Below are positions 26,815 through 35,949 of a stretch of 64,000 bases of DNA, in pieces. Within the stretch, counting starts at the first letter, position 1. Each line of letters begins with the position of its first letter. This stretch comes from Eubacterium ventriosum (GTDB lineage Bacteria > Bacillota > Clostridia > Lachnospirales > Lachnospiraceae), in the NCBI RefSeq assembly GCF_025150745.1, contig NZ_CP102282.1, forward strand, positions 879,501 to 943,500, written 5' to 3'. The translations under genes were made by a program, and so were the position numbers. The notes beneath the pieces are model-generated. The model saw only the letters and a list, made by a program, of their open reading frames with translations, ran no database searches and had not been told where the DNA came from.

Positions 26815-27348
26815 ATGGATATAGGAAAAAAGATTAAAGAGTTAAGAATTTTGAAAGGACTTACTCAGGAGGAATTGGCTGATAGGGCAGAGTTGACTAA
26901 GGGATTTATTTCTCAGGTTGAGAGGAATCATACATCTCCGTCAATAGCAACTCTTGTGGATATTCTCCAGTGTCTGGGTACGGATTTGAAGAATTTTTTT
27001 GAAGATGATGAGGATAATCAGATTGTCTTTTCTAAGGAAGACTATTTTGAGAAGGAAGATAAAGAACTTAAAAATATGATTCAGTGGATTGTGCCAAATG
27101 CACAAAAAAATCTGATGGAACCTATTATGGTCACATTAGAGGCAGGCGGTTCAACTTACCCTGACAATCCTCACGAGGGTGAAGAGTTTGGCTATGTTTT
27201 GTCAGGAACGATTAAGGTCGTGCTTGGAAGCAAGACTTATAAAGTGAAAAAAGGTGAAACTTTTTATTATGAGGCAAAATATAAGCACTATCTTAAATCA
27301 GACAAGGGCGCAAAGGTGTTATGGATTAGTGGCCCCCCAAGTTTTTAA
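26815..27348 (+). CDS. XRE-cupin transcriptional regulator of polyamine transport
   Basis: The 177-residue protein has an N-terminal helix-turn-helix (LRILKGLTQEELADRAELTKGFISQVERN, residues about 10-40) and a C-terminal cupin (about 105-175, with HEGEEFGYVLSGTIKVVLG and GETFYYEAKYKHYLKS). This is the PuuR-like architecture used by small-ligand sensors. It lies 19 bp before potA in the same direction, so it very likely senses polyamines and regulates the operon; ligand and sign of regulation are inferred from context. Confidence 0.9.
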   Translation: MDIGKKIKELRILKGLTQEELADRAELTKGFISQVERNHTSPSIATLVDILQCLGTDLKNFFEDDEDNQIVFSKEDYFEKEDKELKNMIQWIVPNAQKNLMEPIMVTLEAGGSTYPDNPHEGEEFGYVLSGTIKVVLGSKTYKVKKGETFYYEAKYKHYLKSDKGAKVLWISGPPSF

Positions 27349-27367
27349 AACAGTTTAGGAGAACGTT

Positions 27368-28411
27368 ATGGAAAAGAAGATTATTGAATTAAAAAATATT
27401 AGCAAGAATTTTGAAGACCAGCAGGTTTTAAAGGGGATTGATTTAAACATATATGAAAACGAATTTCTTACATTACTTGGACCAAGCGGATGCGGTAAGA
27501 CTACTTTGTTAAGAATTATCGGTGGTTTCGAGGAACCAAGTAATGGTCAGTTGATTTTTGACGGAAAGGATATTTCAAAGGTTCCGCCTTACAAAAGAGA
27601 AGTAAATACAGTATTTCAGAAGTACGCCCTGTTTCCTTTCTTAAATGTGGCAGATAATATTGCTTTTGGTCTTAATCTTAAGAAAATGGACAAAGACGTC
27701 ATAGAGAAAAAGGTTAGCAGAATGCTTGAACTGGTAGGCCTTAAAGGCTTTGAAAAAAGAGATGTAACTTTACTTTCAGGAGGTCAGCAGCAGAGAGTTG
27801 CCATAGCAAGAGCCCTTGTTAACGAACCTAAGGTATTGCTTCTTGATGAGCCTTTGGGTGCGTTGGATGCCAAGCTTAGAAAAGATATGCAGACTGAGCT
27901 TAAAAAGATTCAGAAGGAAGTTGGAATTACATTTATTTTTGTTACTCACGACCAGGAAGAGGCACTTTCAATGTCAGATACAATCGTTGTTTTGAACGAC
28001 GGTGTTATTCAGCAGATTGGAACTCCAATGGATATTTACAACGAGCCACAGAACAGATTTGTAGCTGAATTTATTGGTGAGTCAAATATTATTGAAGGTA
28101 ATATGATTAAGGACTGCCTTGTTAATTTTGATGGCATAGACTGGGAATGTGTAGACAAGGGATTTAAGGATAATGAAGATATTGAAGTTGTTTTAAGACC
28201 TGAAGACATGGATGTTGTGGAACCGGAGGCAGGTAAGGTTTCAGGAACTATTATTTCAAAAGTTTTTATGGGTGTTCATTATGAATATCTCGTGGAAACT
28301 AAAAACAGAAATTATAAGGTTCATACAACAGAAAATTATGAAATTGGGAAAAAAGTAGGACTTACAATTGATCCTTTTGACATTCAGGTAATGCACAAAA
28401 TGGAGAATTAA
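27368..28411 (+). CDS. potA: Spermidine/putrescine ABC transporter ATP-binding protein PotA
   Basis: The 347-residue ATPase has Walker [10 protein letters not shown] (about residues 39-47), the Q-loop in [12 protein letters not shown], the signature [16 protein letters not shown], Walker [12 protein letters not shown] and the switch His in VTHDQEEAL. The C-terminal 100 residues form the TOBE domain typical of PotA/MalK-type importers. It powers uptake of polyamines together with PotB and the PotC-PotD fusion encoded directly downstream. The ATG follows AGGAGAACGTT and is 19 bp behind the regulator gene. Confidence 0.95.
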   Translation: MEKKIIELKNISKNFEDQQVLKGIDLNIYENEFLTLLGPSGCGKTTLLRIIGGFEEPSNGQLIFDGKDISKVPPYKREVNTVFQKYALFPFLNVADNIAFGLNLKKMDKDVIEKKVSRMLELVGLKGFEKRDVTLLSGGQQQRVAIARALVNEPKVLLLDEPLGALDAKLRKDMQTELKKIQKEVGITFIFVTHDQEEALSMSDTIVVLNDGVIQQIGTPMDIYNEPQNRFVAEFIGESNIIEGNMIKDCLVNFDGIDWECVDKGFKDNEDIEVVLRPEDMDVVEPEAGKVSGTIISKVFMGVHYEYLVETKNRNYKVHTTENYEIGKKVGLTIDPFDIQVMHKMEN

Positions 28412-28422
28412 GGAGGAAAGAG

Positions 28423-29250
28423 ATGCATCATTATAAAGGCTTAGTGAAACCTTATGTGTTATGGTCTTTTCTGCTAATAGTTTTGCCTTTGGCATTAATA
28501 TTACTTTACTCCATTACAACAGGGGATAATTCACTTATAACAATACATTTTACATTAGATAATTTTAGAAAAATATCTGATCCTATTTACTTAAATGTTT
28601 TTATTAAATCTTTGCAAATGGGACTAATTACAACGGGAGTTTGCCTTGTTTTGGCATATCCAATGGCGTATATTATTTCAAAGTTTGATGAAAGTTCTCA
28701 GAATATTTTAATACTGTTAGTCACAATTCCAATGTGGATTAACACATTGCTTAGAACTTATGCATGGATAAGTCTTTTGTCAGACAACGGAATTATTAAT
28801 TCATTATTTAAACTGTTAGGATTAAATCAGCAGACAATGATGTACACTAATTTTTCGGTTGTTATGGGCTTAGTATGTGATTTGTTGCCATTTATGGTTA
28901 TTCCAATTCACACATCACTGGCAAAAATGGACCACTCACTTGTGGAAGCTGCAAGTGACCTTGGTGCCAACAGATTTCAGACTTTTACAAAGGTTATTTT
29001 GAAATTGTCACTTCCTGGCGTTATAAACGGTGTTTCAATGGTATTTCTTTTGTCTATTTCAAGTTTCGTTATACCACAGTTACTTGGCGGACATCAGTTT
29101 GTACTTATTGGTAACCTTATTGAAAATCAGTTTATTTCTGTAGGTGACTGGAATTTCGGAAGTTCCATTTCAGTTATTCTTGCAGTTATTATTTTAGTAA
29201 TGATGGGATTTATGAAAAAAATAGATCCTGACGAGAATGGAGGTAACTAA
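28423..29250 (+). CDS. potB: Spermidine/putrescine ABC transporter permease PotB
   Basis: The 275-residue protein has about six membrane helices and the ABC permease EAA-type loop (VEAASDLGANRFQTFTKVILKLSLPGV) that docks on PotA. VTIPMWINTLLRTYAW is characteristic of PotB. A GGAGGAAAG ribosome binding site lies 11 bp after potA, and its last base overlaps the first base of the next gene, showing tight coupling. It is one of two membrane subunits of the importer. Confidence 0.94.
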   Translation: MHHYKGLVKPYVLWSFLLIVLPLALILLYSITTGDNSLITIHFTLDNFRKISDPIYLNVFIKSLQMGLITTGVCLVLAYPMAYIISKFDESSQNILILLVTIPMWINTLLRTYAWISLLSDNGIINSLFKLLGLNQQTMMYTNFSVVMGLVCDLLPFMVIPIHTSLAKMDHSLVEAASDLGANRFQTFTKVILKLSLPGVINGVSMVFLLSISSFVIPQLLGGHQFVLIGNLIENQFISVGDWNFGSSISVILAVIILVMMGFMKKIDPDENGGN

Positions 29251-31127
29251 TGAATAAGAAGAAAATCTCCATAGGACCAAAATTATATATTACATTGTGT
29301 TTTATATTTTTCTATTTACCAATTGCAGTTACAATGTTTTTTTCATTTAACTCATCAAAATCCTTAACTAAGTTTACCGGATTTTCACTTAAATGGTATA
29401 AGAAACTTTTAACAGACAATGATATTATTGCAGCAGTTTATGTATCTATAAGTATTGCTGTTATTGCCACAATTATATCTACAGTTCTTGGTACAATTAC
29501 GGCAATCGGACTTTCAAGAAGCAGAAAAATTCTTAGAGAATGGCTTTTGAATGTTAACAATATGCCTATTATGAACCCTGATATTGTTACGGCAATCGGA
29601 CTTATGATTTTGTTTACGTCAATGAGACTTGAACGTGGATATCTTACAATGCTTTTAGCACATATTGCTTTTTGTACGCCATATGTTATAACAAGTGTTT
29701 ATCCAAAGGTTCGAAGTATGGACCACAACCTTGCAAATGTTGCCATGGATCTTGGTGCCACACCGTTTCAGGCGTTAACTAAGGTTATTATTCCGATGTT
29801 AAAACCGGGAATTTTTGCAGGAATGCTTCTTGCATTTACAATGTCACTTGACGATTTTGTTGTTTCATATTTTGTAACAGGAAACGGTGTTTCCAACATT
29901 TCAATTGTTGTTTACAATATGACAAAGAGAACAAATCCTACAATTAACGCTTTGTCAACATTGCTTATTCTTGTGGTTGTTTTGATTTTGGTTGGTGTAA
30001 ATGTTATACCGGCTCTTGCAAAAAAAAGACACAAAAAGGTTGAAATGTCAGCATCACACAATAGTCCCCTTAAAAAGATTGGTGTGGCTGTTGCAACTGT
30101 TGGAGTTTTGGCAGTGGCAGTATTTTGTGGGGCAAGATTTTCAGCCATTAGCAGTAAGCCGGTTCTTCGTGTGTATAATTCAGGGGAATATATGGATACT
30201 TCTCTTATTGAGGATTTCCAAAAAGAGTATAACTGCAAGGTTGTATATGAAACATTTGATTCTAACGAAACAATGTATACAAAGCTTCAAAGTGGGGCAG
30301 AATATGATGTGATAATACCGTCTGATTATATGATTGAACGACTTATATCAGAAGATTATTTGCAGCCAATTGACTGGAAACTTATAACTAACAAAGACAA
30401 GATTATTCCAAAGCTCTTGAAGAATGACTTTGATCCTGATAATAAATACACAGTACCTTATTATTGGGGAACTGTAGGGATTTTGTACGACAAAACAGTT
30501 GTAGATGAAAATGACTTAAAAGAAGGTTGGAATATTCTAAGGAATAAGAAATACAGCGGTCAGATTTATATGTATGATTCTGAAAGGGATTCTTTTATGG
30601 TGGCTTTGAAAGACCTTGGTTATTCAATGAATACAAGAAATAAAGATGAACTAAAACAGGCGTACAACTGGCTTATTGAACAGAATAATACAATGAAACC
30701 TGTATATGTTGGAGATGATGTTATGGACAACATGATTTCAGGTAATAAGGCAATGGCTGTAGTATATTCAGGAGATGGCTCATATGTTATTAATGAGAAT
30801 GATAATATGGGATTTCTCGTGCCGGATCAGGGAAGTAATGTTTGGACTGACGGAATGGTTATTACCAAAAAGTGCAAAAATACTAAACTTGCTCATCAGT
30901 TTATTGATTATTTCTTAAGTTATGATGTGGCAGAGCAGAATACTGATTATATAGGATATGACAGCGCAGTAAAAAGTGTTTATGAATATTTTAAAAATGA
31001 TGCTTACGCAGGAAATCCGGGCTGTGGACCTGACACGTCAAATCCTAAAAATGAAGTTTTTAAAGACCAGCCACAGGATATAAAGGCGTATAGTTCAAGT
31101 CTTTGGACAAAAGTTAAGTCACATTAG
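29250..31127 (+). CDS. potCD: Fused PotC permease and PotD substrate-binding protein
   Basis: The 625-residue product joins two subunits. Residues 1 to about 260 are PotC: six helices, NNMPIMNPDIVTAIGLM, and the EAA-type loop VAMDLGATPFQALTKVIIP. After a lysine-rich link an extra hydrophobic segment (KIGVAVATVGVLAVAVFCG, about residues 277-295) replaces the PotD signal peptide and would carry the chain across the membrane. The rest (about 305-625) is a PotD-type binding protein (LRVYNSGEYMD, YDVIIPSDYMIERLI, VPYYWGTVGILYD, AMAVVYSGDGSY). The binding domain is therefore tethered outside the cell to the permease. The frame is continuous and no separate potD follows. Confidence 0.93.
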   Translation: MNKKKISIGPKLYITLCFIFFYLPIAVTMFFSFNSSKSLTKFTGFSLKWYKKLLTDNDIIAAVYVSISIAVIATIISTVLGTITAIGLSRSRKILREWLLNVNNMPIMNPDIVTAIGLMILFTSMRLERGYLTMLLAHIAFCTPYVITSVYPKVRSMDHNLANVAMDLGATPFQALTKVIIPMLKPGIFAGMLLAFTMSLDDFVVSYFVTGNGVSNISIVVYNMTKRTNPTINALSTLLILVVVLILVGVNVIPALAKKRHKKVEMSASHNSPLKKIGVAVATVGVLAVAVFCGARFSAISSKPVLRVYNSGEYMDTSLIEDFQKEYNCKVVYETFDSNETMYTKLQSGAEYDVIIPSDYMIERLISEDYLQPIDWKLITNKDKIIPKLLKNDFDPDNKYTVPYYWGTVGILYDKTVVDENDLKEGWNILRNKKYSGQIYMYDSERDSFMVALKDLGYSMNTRNKDELKQAYNWLIEQNNTMKPVYVGDDVMDNMISGNKAMAVVYSGDGSYVINENDNMGFLVPDQGSNVWTDGMVITKKCKNTKLAHQFIDYFLSYDVAEQNTDYIGYDSAVKSVYEYFKNDAYAGNPGCGPDTSNPKNEVFKDQPQDIKAYSSSLWTKVKSH

Positions 31128-31231
31128 AATTTAAAATTTCAATCACACTAAAGTTTTTGGCTTAAAAATTAAATGTAATTTAAATATATTAAATTGAAGT
31201 TTATGTTTTGAAATAAATGGGAGAGGGAATC

Positions 31232-31822
31232 ATGGACAAAAATTTTTGGAGGGAATATTTTTCTATTCCTAATATAATGGGATATTTTAGAATAGCGTTG
31301 GCAATGTTATATATGTTGCTATTTTACAGGGCGTTAGACGGTGCTCCTTACTGGCCTGTAATTGTGACAATTGTAATCTCGGGAATAACAGATTTCTTTG
31401 ATGGTAAAATTGCCAGAAGGTTTAATATGATAACAGACTGGGGAAAGATGCTTGATCCAATAGCCGACAAAATAACTTTGGGAGCTATTATTATAAGCAT
31501 GTCTTTCAAATATTCCATAGTTGTACCCATGGTTGTCTTTTATATAATAAAAGAAGGCTATATGGCGGTTGCAGGAATTATATCAATTAGAGCCGGACAC
31601 AAAATCGAAGGTGCAATGTGGTATGGCAAAGTATGCACTTTTGCAACTTATGTAATTCTGATTGTATTGCTTTTATTTCCTAATATGCCGGAAGTTATGG
31701 TTAATGTTTTGGTTATAGCAGATATGATTATAATGGCATTTACCCTGATAAAATATTTTATTTATCACAGAGGCTTGTGGGAAGAGTTAAGAGGTAAGTT
31801 GCCGAAAAACATCGAGAAATAA
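31232..31822 (+). CDS. CDP-alcohol phosphatidyltransferase (PgsA-like)
   Basis: The ATG at 31232 follows GGGAGAGGG at good spacing; an ATG at 31217 overlaps that site. The 196-residue membrane protein carries the full CDP-alcohol phosphotransferase motif D-x2-DG-x2-AR-x8-G-x3-D-x3-D in SGITDFFDGKIARRF and GKMLDPIAD. It has about five helices. The likely reaction is transfer of a phosphatidyl group from CDP-diacylglycerol to glycerol 3-phosphate in phosphatidylglycerol synthesis, although related enzymes use other acceptors. It is a single gene between the pot operon and two tRNA genes. Confidence 0.87.
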   Translation: MDKNFWREYFSIPNIMGYFRIALAMLYMLLFYRALDGAPYWPVIVTIVISGITDFFDGKIARRFNMITDWGKMLDPIADKITLGAIIISMSFKYSIVVPMVVFYIIKEGYMAVAGIISIRAGHKIEGAMWYGKVCTFATYVILIVLLLFPNMPEVMVNVLVIADMIIMAFTLIKYFIYHRGLWEELRGKLPKNIEK

Positions 31823-31876
31823 TATGGTATACTACTAGTACAAAATAATTTTTATATAAGAGAAATTAAAAAAATC

Positions 31877-31905
31877 TTGACAAAAATATTTATATAGTGT
31901 AACAT
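31877..31905 (+). promoter_or_regulatory. tRNA promoter
   Basis: TTGACA and TAACAT with a 17-base spacer lie 29 bp upstream of the tRNA-Phe gene. Confidence 0.75.
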
Positions 31906-31933
31906 AACAGAGCGATAAGTCATAACGCAAATC

Positions 31934-32006
<73 letters not shown>

Positions 32007-32018
32007 CTATATAAATAT

Positions 32019-32089
32019 GCGGGTGTAGTTCAGTGGTAGAACACCAGCCTTCCAAGCTGGATATGTGGGTTCGATTCCCATCACCCGCT
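32019..32089 (+). tRNA. tRNA-Gly (TCC)
   Basis: Acceptor GCGGGTG/CACCCGC, short D loop (GTAGTTCAGTGGTAGAAC), anticodon stem CCAGC/GCTGG with TCC at 32051-32053, T arm GGGTTCGATTCCC. It lies 12 bp after tRNA-Phe. Confidence 0.97.
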
Positions 32090-32106
32090 CTATTTTTTTG
32101 CCCGAA

Positions 32107-32142
32107 AGGCTGCCGTGCTAAAGAAAGCACGGTGGCTTTTCT
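32107..32142 (+). terminator. Terminator after tRNA pair
   Basis: GCCGTGCT and AGCACGGT form a stem over a 6-base loop, followed by a T-rich tail CTTTTCTTTTT. Confidence 0.85.
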
Positions 32143-32235
32143 TTTTATATTCCCCTTGTTGTATCTTTGTTCTTTTGTGGTAAAATTAAAAAAGAGTGTT
32201 GCGATTTTACGCAATGAAGAACGGAGGAATTAGAT

Positions 32236-33147
32236 ATGGCAGAAAAAGTTCAATTTACAAATTCACAGATGCTTAAATGGATGGAATATGTAGCAGATAT
32301 GCAGGGAGTAAGTGCGGAGAAGATTAAGATGCTTAACACTTGCAGCAAGAGAAGAAATGTGTTGGCAACTATTGCAACACATAAGAGAGTTTTGATTTTT
32401 GCAGATTCTACATATCCTAACATGTTATATAAATGCTGGGAAGCAGGATATGGTGATTATGAAATGTACTTTGGTGAAGGGTACGAACCTTCTGAAATGA
32501 AGCATTGCAAAGTAAGCGATATGATGGACGGCAATTTAGAAGGACCAACGGTTATTTATATTGTTAATGAAAACACAAGAGAATCAATGATTTTCGGAAT
32601 GAAGAATGATAATTTTTCATCAGGTATGGTTAAATATGTAGGTCATGAAATCCGTGCAGTTATTATGAATAAGCTTGAAATGGATGTAAGAGACACTGTT
32701 TTACTTGCAAATGCTGAGAGTATTGCAGTTGAAGCATCAATGGTAGCTTATGAAGGGGTTGTTATTGCAGCGGAAAGAGATGCAGGTTCACTTAGGACAA
32801 TGGAAGAGAATGCTTCTAAGTTTGGTACCCATAATATTGAAATTATTCCTGAAATTACTGTTGAAGCATTGGAAAAACTTCCAACGCCAAGACTTGCTTT
32901 TATCGTGGCACAAAAAAGTACCATCGAAAATGATATAGTAACTTTATTAAAAGTAAATCCGAAGATTAAATTTATTATTTATACATTAGAATTAGATATT
33001 TTAGCAGATATTAAATACCTAATGAAGAAACATGGTGTAGATGTAACAGAAGTAATGCAGATAGCTGTGTCTAAGGTAGACAAGAATGGAGTATTTGTCG
33101 CACAGCCGGCACCATGGATGATTACATGTGAGGTAAAAGAGAAATAA
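32236..33147 (+). CDS. CbiT/CobL-like protein with degenerate SAM motif, unknown function
   Basis: This 303-residue protein is not part of a cobalamin operon. Residues about 150-300 resemble the CbiT (precorrin decarboxylating methyltransferase) half of CbiET proteins: DTVLLANAESIAVEASMVA, a strand ending VVIAAERDAGSLRTMEENASKFG, and EIIPEI. The usual glycine-rich SAM loop (DIGAGTG-like) is replaced by LLANAES, so methyl transfer is doubtful. Residues 1-150 could be a remnant of the CbiE-like half, but this is weak. It lies 1 bp before a B12-binding radical SAM gene, which makes a link to corrinoids worth testing. The start has GGAGG upstream. Confidence 0.55.
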   Translation: MAEKVQFTNSQMLKWMEYVADMQGVSAEKIKMLNTCSKRRNVLATIATHKRVLIFADSTYPNMLYKCWEAGYGDYEMYFGEGYEPSEMKHCKVSDMMDGNLEGPTVIYIVNENTRESMIFGMKNDNFSSGMVKYVGHEIRAVIMNKLEMDVRDTVLLANAESIAVEASMVAYEGVVIAAERDAGSLRTMEENASKFGTHNIEIIPEITVEALEKLPTPRLAFIVAQKSTIENDIVTLLKVNPKIKFIIYTLELDILADIKYLMKKHGVDVTEVMQIAVSKVDKNGVFVAQPAPWMITCEVKEK

Positions 33148-33148
33148 T

Positions 33149-34948
33149 ATGAAGTTTTTGCTAGTTGCAATTAATGCAAAATACATACATTCAAATCTTG
33201 CAGTTTACAGCCTTAAGGCTTTTGCTGAAAAATATGGAAATAATAATAATGAAATAGAGATTGCAGAATATACTATTAACCAGTACAGTGATGATATTTT
33301 AAGAGATATTTATAAAAGAAAACCGGATGCAGTTGGTTTTTCATGCTATATCTGGAACATTGGAATGGTTAAGGAGATTGTTAGGGATTATAAGAAGATT
33401 TGCCCAAATGTGGATGTTTGGGTGGGTGGCCCTGAAGTTTCCTACAATGTGGAGCAGGTTCTTAGGGAGAATGAAGCCATTGATTATGTTATGTATGGGG
33501 AGGGCGAGCTTACTTTCAAAGAAGTAATGGACAAGTATACTTTTAATGGAATTGGTATTGATGAACTTAATGATATACTTGGTATAGGATATAGAAAGTC
33601 TAAAAGTTTAGAACATCAGATATTCGAATCAGAAACAGGAATACTAGATTGTTCAAAAAAACAGAGAATCCAGATTATAATCAACAAACCTCAACAGCCT
33701 GTTGATATGTCGGACATTCCTTTTGTTTATAAGGAGATGAAGGACTTTGAAAACAAGATTATTTACTATGAAACAAGCAGAGGCTGCCCTTTTTCATGCA
33801 GTTATTGTCTTTCATCCATTGACAAAAGATTAAGGTTTAGAAGTCTTGATTTGGTTAAGAAGGAACTTCAGTTTTTCATAGACAATAATACTAATCAGGT
33901 TAAGTTTGTGGACAGAACTTTTAATTGCAACAAGAAGCATGCAATGGAAATTTGGTCATATATTAAGAAACACGATAATGGTGTAACTAATTTTCATTTT
34001 GAAATTGCAGCAGATCTTATGACGGATGAGGAGATTGCCTTAATAAGTGATATGCGACCGGGGTTGATTCAGTTAGAAATTGGCGTGCAGTCAACTAACG
34101 AGAAGACTTTGGAGGCAATTAATCGTAAAACGGACATTGAAAAAATAGCAGAGATTACGGAAAAGATACATCATGGTGGTAATATTCATCAGCATCTTGA
34201 CCTTATAGCAGGGCTTCCATATGAGAATTATGAAAGCTTTAAGAGAAGTTTTGATCAGGTGTATGCAATGAAGCCTGACCAGTTTCAGTTGGGATTTTTG
34301 AAAGTTCTTTATGGCTCAATGATGAAGGAAAATAGTGAAAAATATGGTATGTCTTATAGTGGCAGGGCACCTTACGAAGTGCTTAAAACCAACTGGGTTA
34401 GTTTTGATGACATATTGAAACTAAAAGAAGTGGAGGCTGTTGTTGAGATATATTACAATAGTTTTCAGTTTGAAAATACAATAAGAAAGCTTAGTGAACT
34501 TTACGAATCACCATTTGAACTGTATGAACAACTGGGTAGTTTTTACCAGAGACACAGTGAAAACGGGGAGAAACATTCAAGAGTAAAGCGTTATGAATTA
34601 CTTTTGAATTTTATTAAGAAGAGGAACTTTGAAGAGAATATTCAATGGGAGGAGCTTTTGACAAAAGATTTTTATTTGCGTGAAAATGCCAAAAGCCGTC
34701 CTGGATTTTCTAAAAACATTGAAAAATACAAGCATCAGATTAGAGAGTTTTTTAAAGGAGAAGAGGTTAGAACAATCCTTATGGATTATGAAGATTACGA
34801 TTCCAAGCAGTTAGAAAAAATGACTCACGTTGAAGTGTTTGGAATAAATGAGGACAATCTTACATATATATTATTTGATTACAAACACAGAAATCCTTTG
34901 AATAAACAGGCTAAGCTGATTAACATAACAAAGCAGATAAAGAGATAG
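33149..34948 (+). CDS. B12-binding domain radical SAM protein
   Basis: The 599-residue protein begins with a cobalamin-binding-like Rossmann domain (residues 1-140, MKFLLVAINAKYIHSNLAVY, then VDVWVGGPEVSY). The radical SAM core follows, with its cluster motif in TSRGCPFSCSYC (Cys213, Cys217, Cys220), and then a C-terminal DUF4080-like region. The family transfers or rearranges groups using a 5'-deoxyadenosyl radical; the substrate is unknown. The usual DXHXXG cobalamin-ligand motif is not evident, so the N-terminal domain may not bind B12 in the classic way. It is packed between the CbiT-like gene and an exonuclease gene. Confidence 0.87.
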   Translation: MKFLLVAINAKYIHSNLAVYSLKAFAEKYGNNNNEIEIAEYTINQYSDDILRDIYKRKPDAVGFSCYIWNIGMVKEIVRDYKKICPNVDVWVGGPEVSYNVEQVLRENEAIDYVMYGEGELTFKEVMDKYTFNGIGIDELNDILGIGYRKSKSLEHQIFESETGILDCSKKQRIQIIINKPQQPVDMSDIPFVYKEMKDFENKIIYYETSRGCPFSCSYCLSSIDKRLRFRSLDLVKKELQFFIDNNTNQVKFVDRTFNCNKKHAMEIWSYIKKHDNGVTNFHFEIAADLMTDEEIALISDMRPGLIQLEIGVQSTNEKTLEAINRKTDIEKIAEITEKIHHGGNIHQHLDLIAGLPYENYESFKRSFDQVYAMKPDQFQLGFLKVLYGSMMKENSEKYGMSYSGRAPYEVLKTNWVSFDDILKLKEVEAVVEIYYNSFQFENTIRKLSELYESPFELYEQLGSFYQRHSENGEKHSRVKRYELLLNFIKKRNFEENIQWEELLTKDFYLRENAKSRPGFSKNIEKYKHQIREFFKGEEVRTILMDYEDYDSKQLEKMTHVEVFGINEDNLTYILFDYKHRNPLNKQAKLINITKQIKR

Positions 34949-34953
34949 GAATT

Positions 34954-35667
34954 ATGGTTAAAGATTATGTGTGTGTGGATATCGAAACATCCGGCATAAG
35001 AGTAAAGTGGGACAAAATAATAGAGATTGGAGCAGTTAAGGTAAGGGACGGTAAGGCAGTTGATACTTTTTCGGAGCTGATTAATCCGGGACTGAAACTT
35101 AGTCCCTATATTACGGAACTTACGGGAATAACTGACGAAATGTTAAAGGATAAACCTTTTATAGAGGAAGTTCTGCCAAGATTTATTGAGTTTGCCGGGG
35201 ACGATGTGATTATGGGACACAATATTATGTTTGACTATAGCTTTTTGAAACAGAATGCAATTAACCAGAAACTTAAGTTTGACAAAATGGGAATTGATAC
35301 ATTAAAGATTGCAAGAAAGACTTTGAAGGGACTTGAAAGCAGAGGCTTGGAATATTTGTGCAATTATTATGGAATAGCAGATGAAAACCATCACAGGGCA
35401 TTTAATGATGCAGAGGTTACATCTAAGTTATACAACGTGCTAATGGAAAAGTTTGGAACAGAGAGTCCGGGACTTTTTGAACCTTATCAGTTAGTATTTA
35501 AAGCGAAAAAAATGCAGCCTATTACTGACAGACAAAAGAAATATTTAAAAGATTTGATGGTATATCATAAGATTGAAATGAATTTTAATATAGATGAGCT
35601 TTCAAAGAATGAGGCGTCTAAAAAAATAGACAAAATTCTTTCAGAAAAAGGCAGAATTTTTGACTAG
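34954..35667 (+). CDS. DnaQ-type 3'-5' exonuclease
   Basis: The 237-residue protein has a DEDDh exonuclease domain: CVDIETSGI (Asp, Glu of Exo I), GHNIMFDYSFL (Exo II) and HHRAFNDAEVTSKL (Exo III with the His and Asp). The last 60 residues form a small helical tail after TDRQKKYLKDLM. It resembles the epsilon proofreading subunit or the stand-alone exonucleases of Firmicutes, and acts on DNA or RNA 3' ends. It starts 5 bp after the radical SAM gene. Confidence 0.9.
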   Translation: MVKDYVCVDIETSGIRVKWDKIIEIGAVKVRDGKAVDTFSELINPGLKLSPYITELTGITDEMLKDKPFIEEVLPRFIEFAGDDVIMGHNIMFDYSFLKQNAINQKLKFDKMGIDTLKIARKTLKGLESRGLEYLCNYYGIADENHHRAFNDAEVTSKLYNVLMEKFGTESPGLFEPYQLVFKAKKMQPITDRQKKYLKDLMVYHKIEMNFNIDELSKNEASKKIDKILSEKGRIFD

Positions 35668-35780
35668 GACATTTTTGACAGTTATGGTATACTTTGTTAA
35701 AGAAAAAGTGGGTTATTAGACCACAGTTCACAATATTAACGTTTTTTATTAATATAATAAATGTTAAAATACCTAAAATT

Positions 35781-35797
35781 TGATTACACTGTAATCA
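35781..35797. promoter_or_regulatory. Palindrome TGATTAC-N3-GTAATCA
   Basis: A perfect 7-bp inverted repeat with a 3-base centre lies 28 bp upstream of the small ORF at 35825. It may be an operator. It shares its arms with the outer arms of the structured element at 26532-26671. Confidence 0.45.
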
Positions 35798-35824
35798 TTA
35801 GTTTATTGGGAAAAGGAGAATGGT

Positions 35825-35926
35825 ATGAACTTTTTTTACAACAAGAAGAATCAGAGAATTATCGCAGGAGTAATAGCAGGTTTATTAATACTTGCAATGG
35901 TTGTTACAACAGTATTTAGTGTATAG
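35825..35926 (+). CDS. 33-residue single-pass membrane peptide
   Basis: An ATG after AAAGGAGA starts a 33-residue peptide: a basic N-terminus (NKKNQR) and one hydrophobic helix (IIAGVIAGLLILAMVVTTVF). The strong ribosome binding site and position 23 bp before the VanW gene suggest it is real. It resembles small companion proteins seen before cell-envelope genes in Clostridia; function unknown. Confidence 0.65.
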   Translation: MNFFYNKKNQRIIAGVIAGLLILAMVVTTVFSV

Positions 35927-35949
35927 AGAAGGACTTGAGGAGGCTAATT

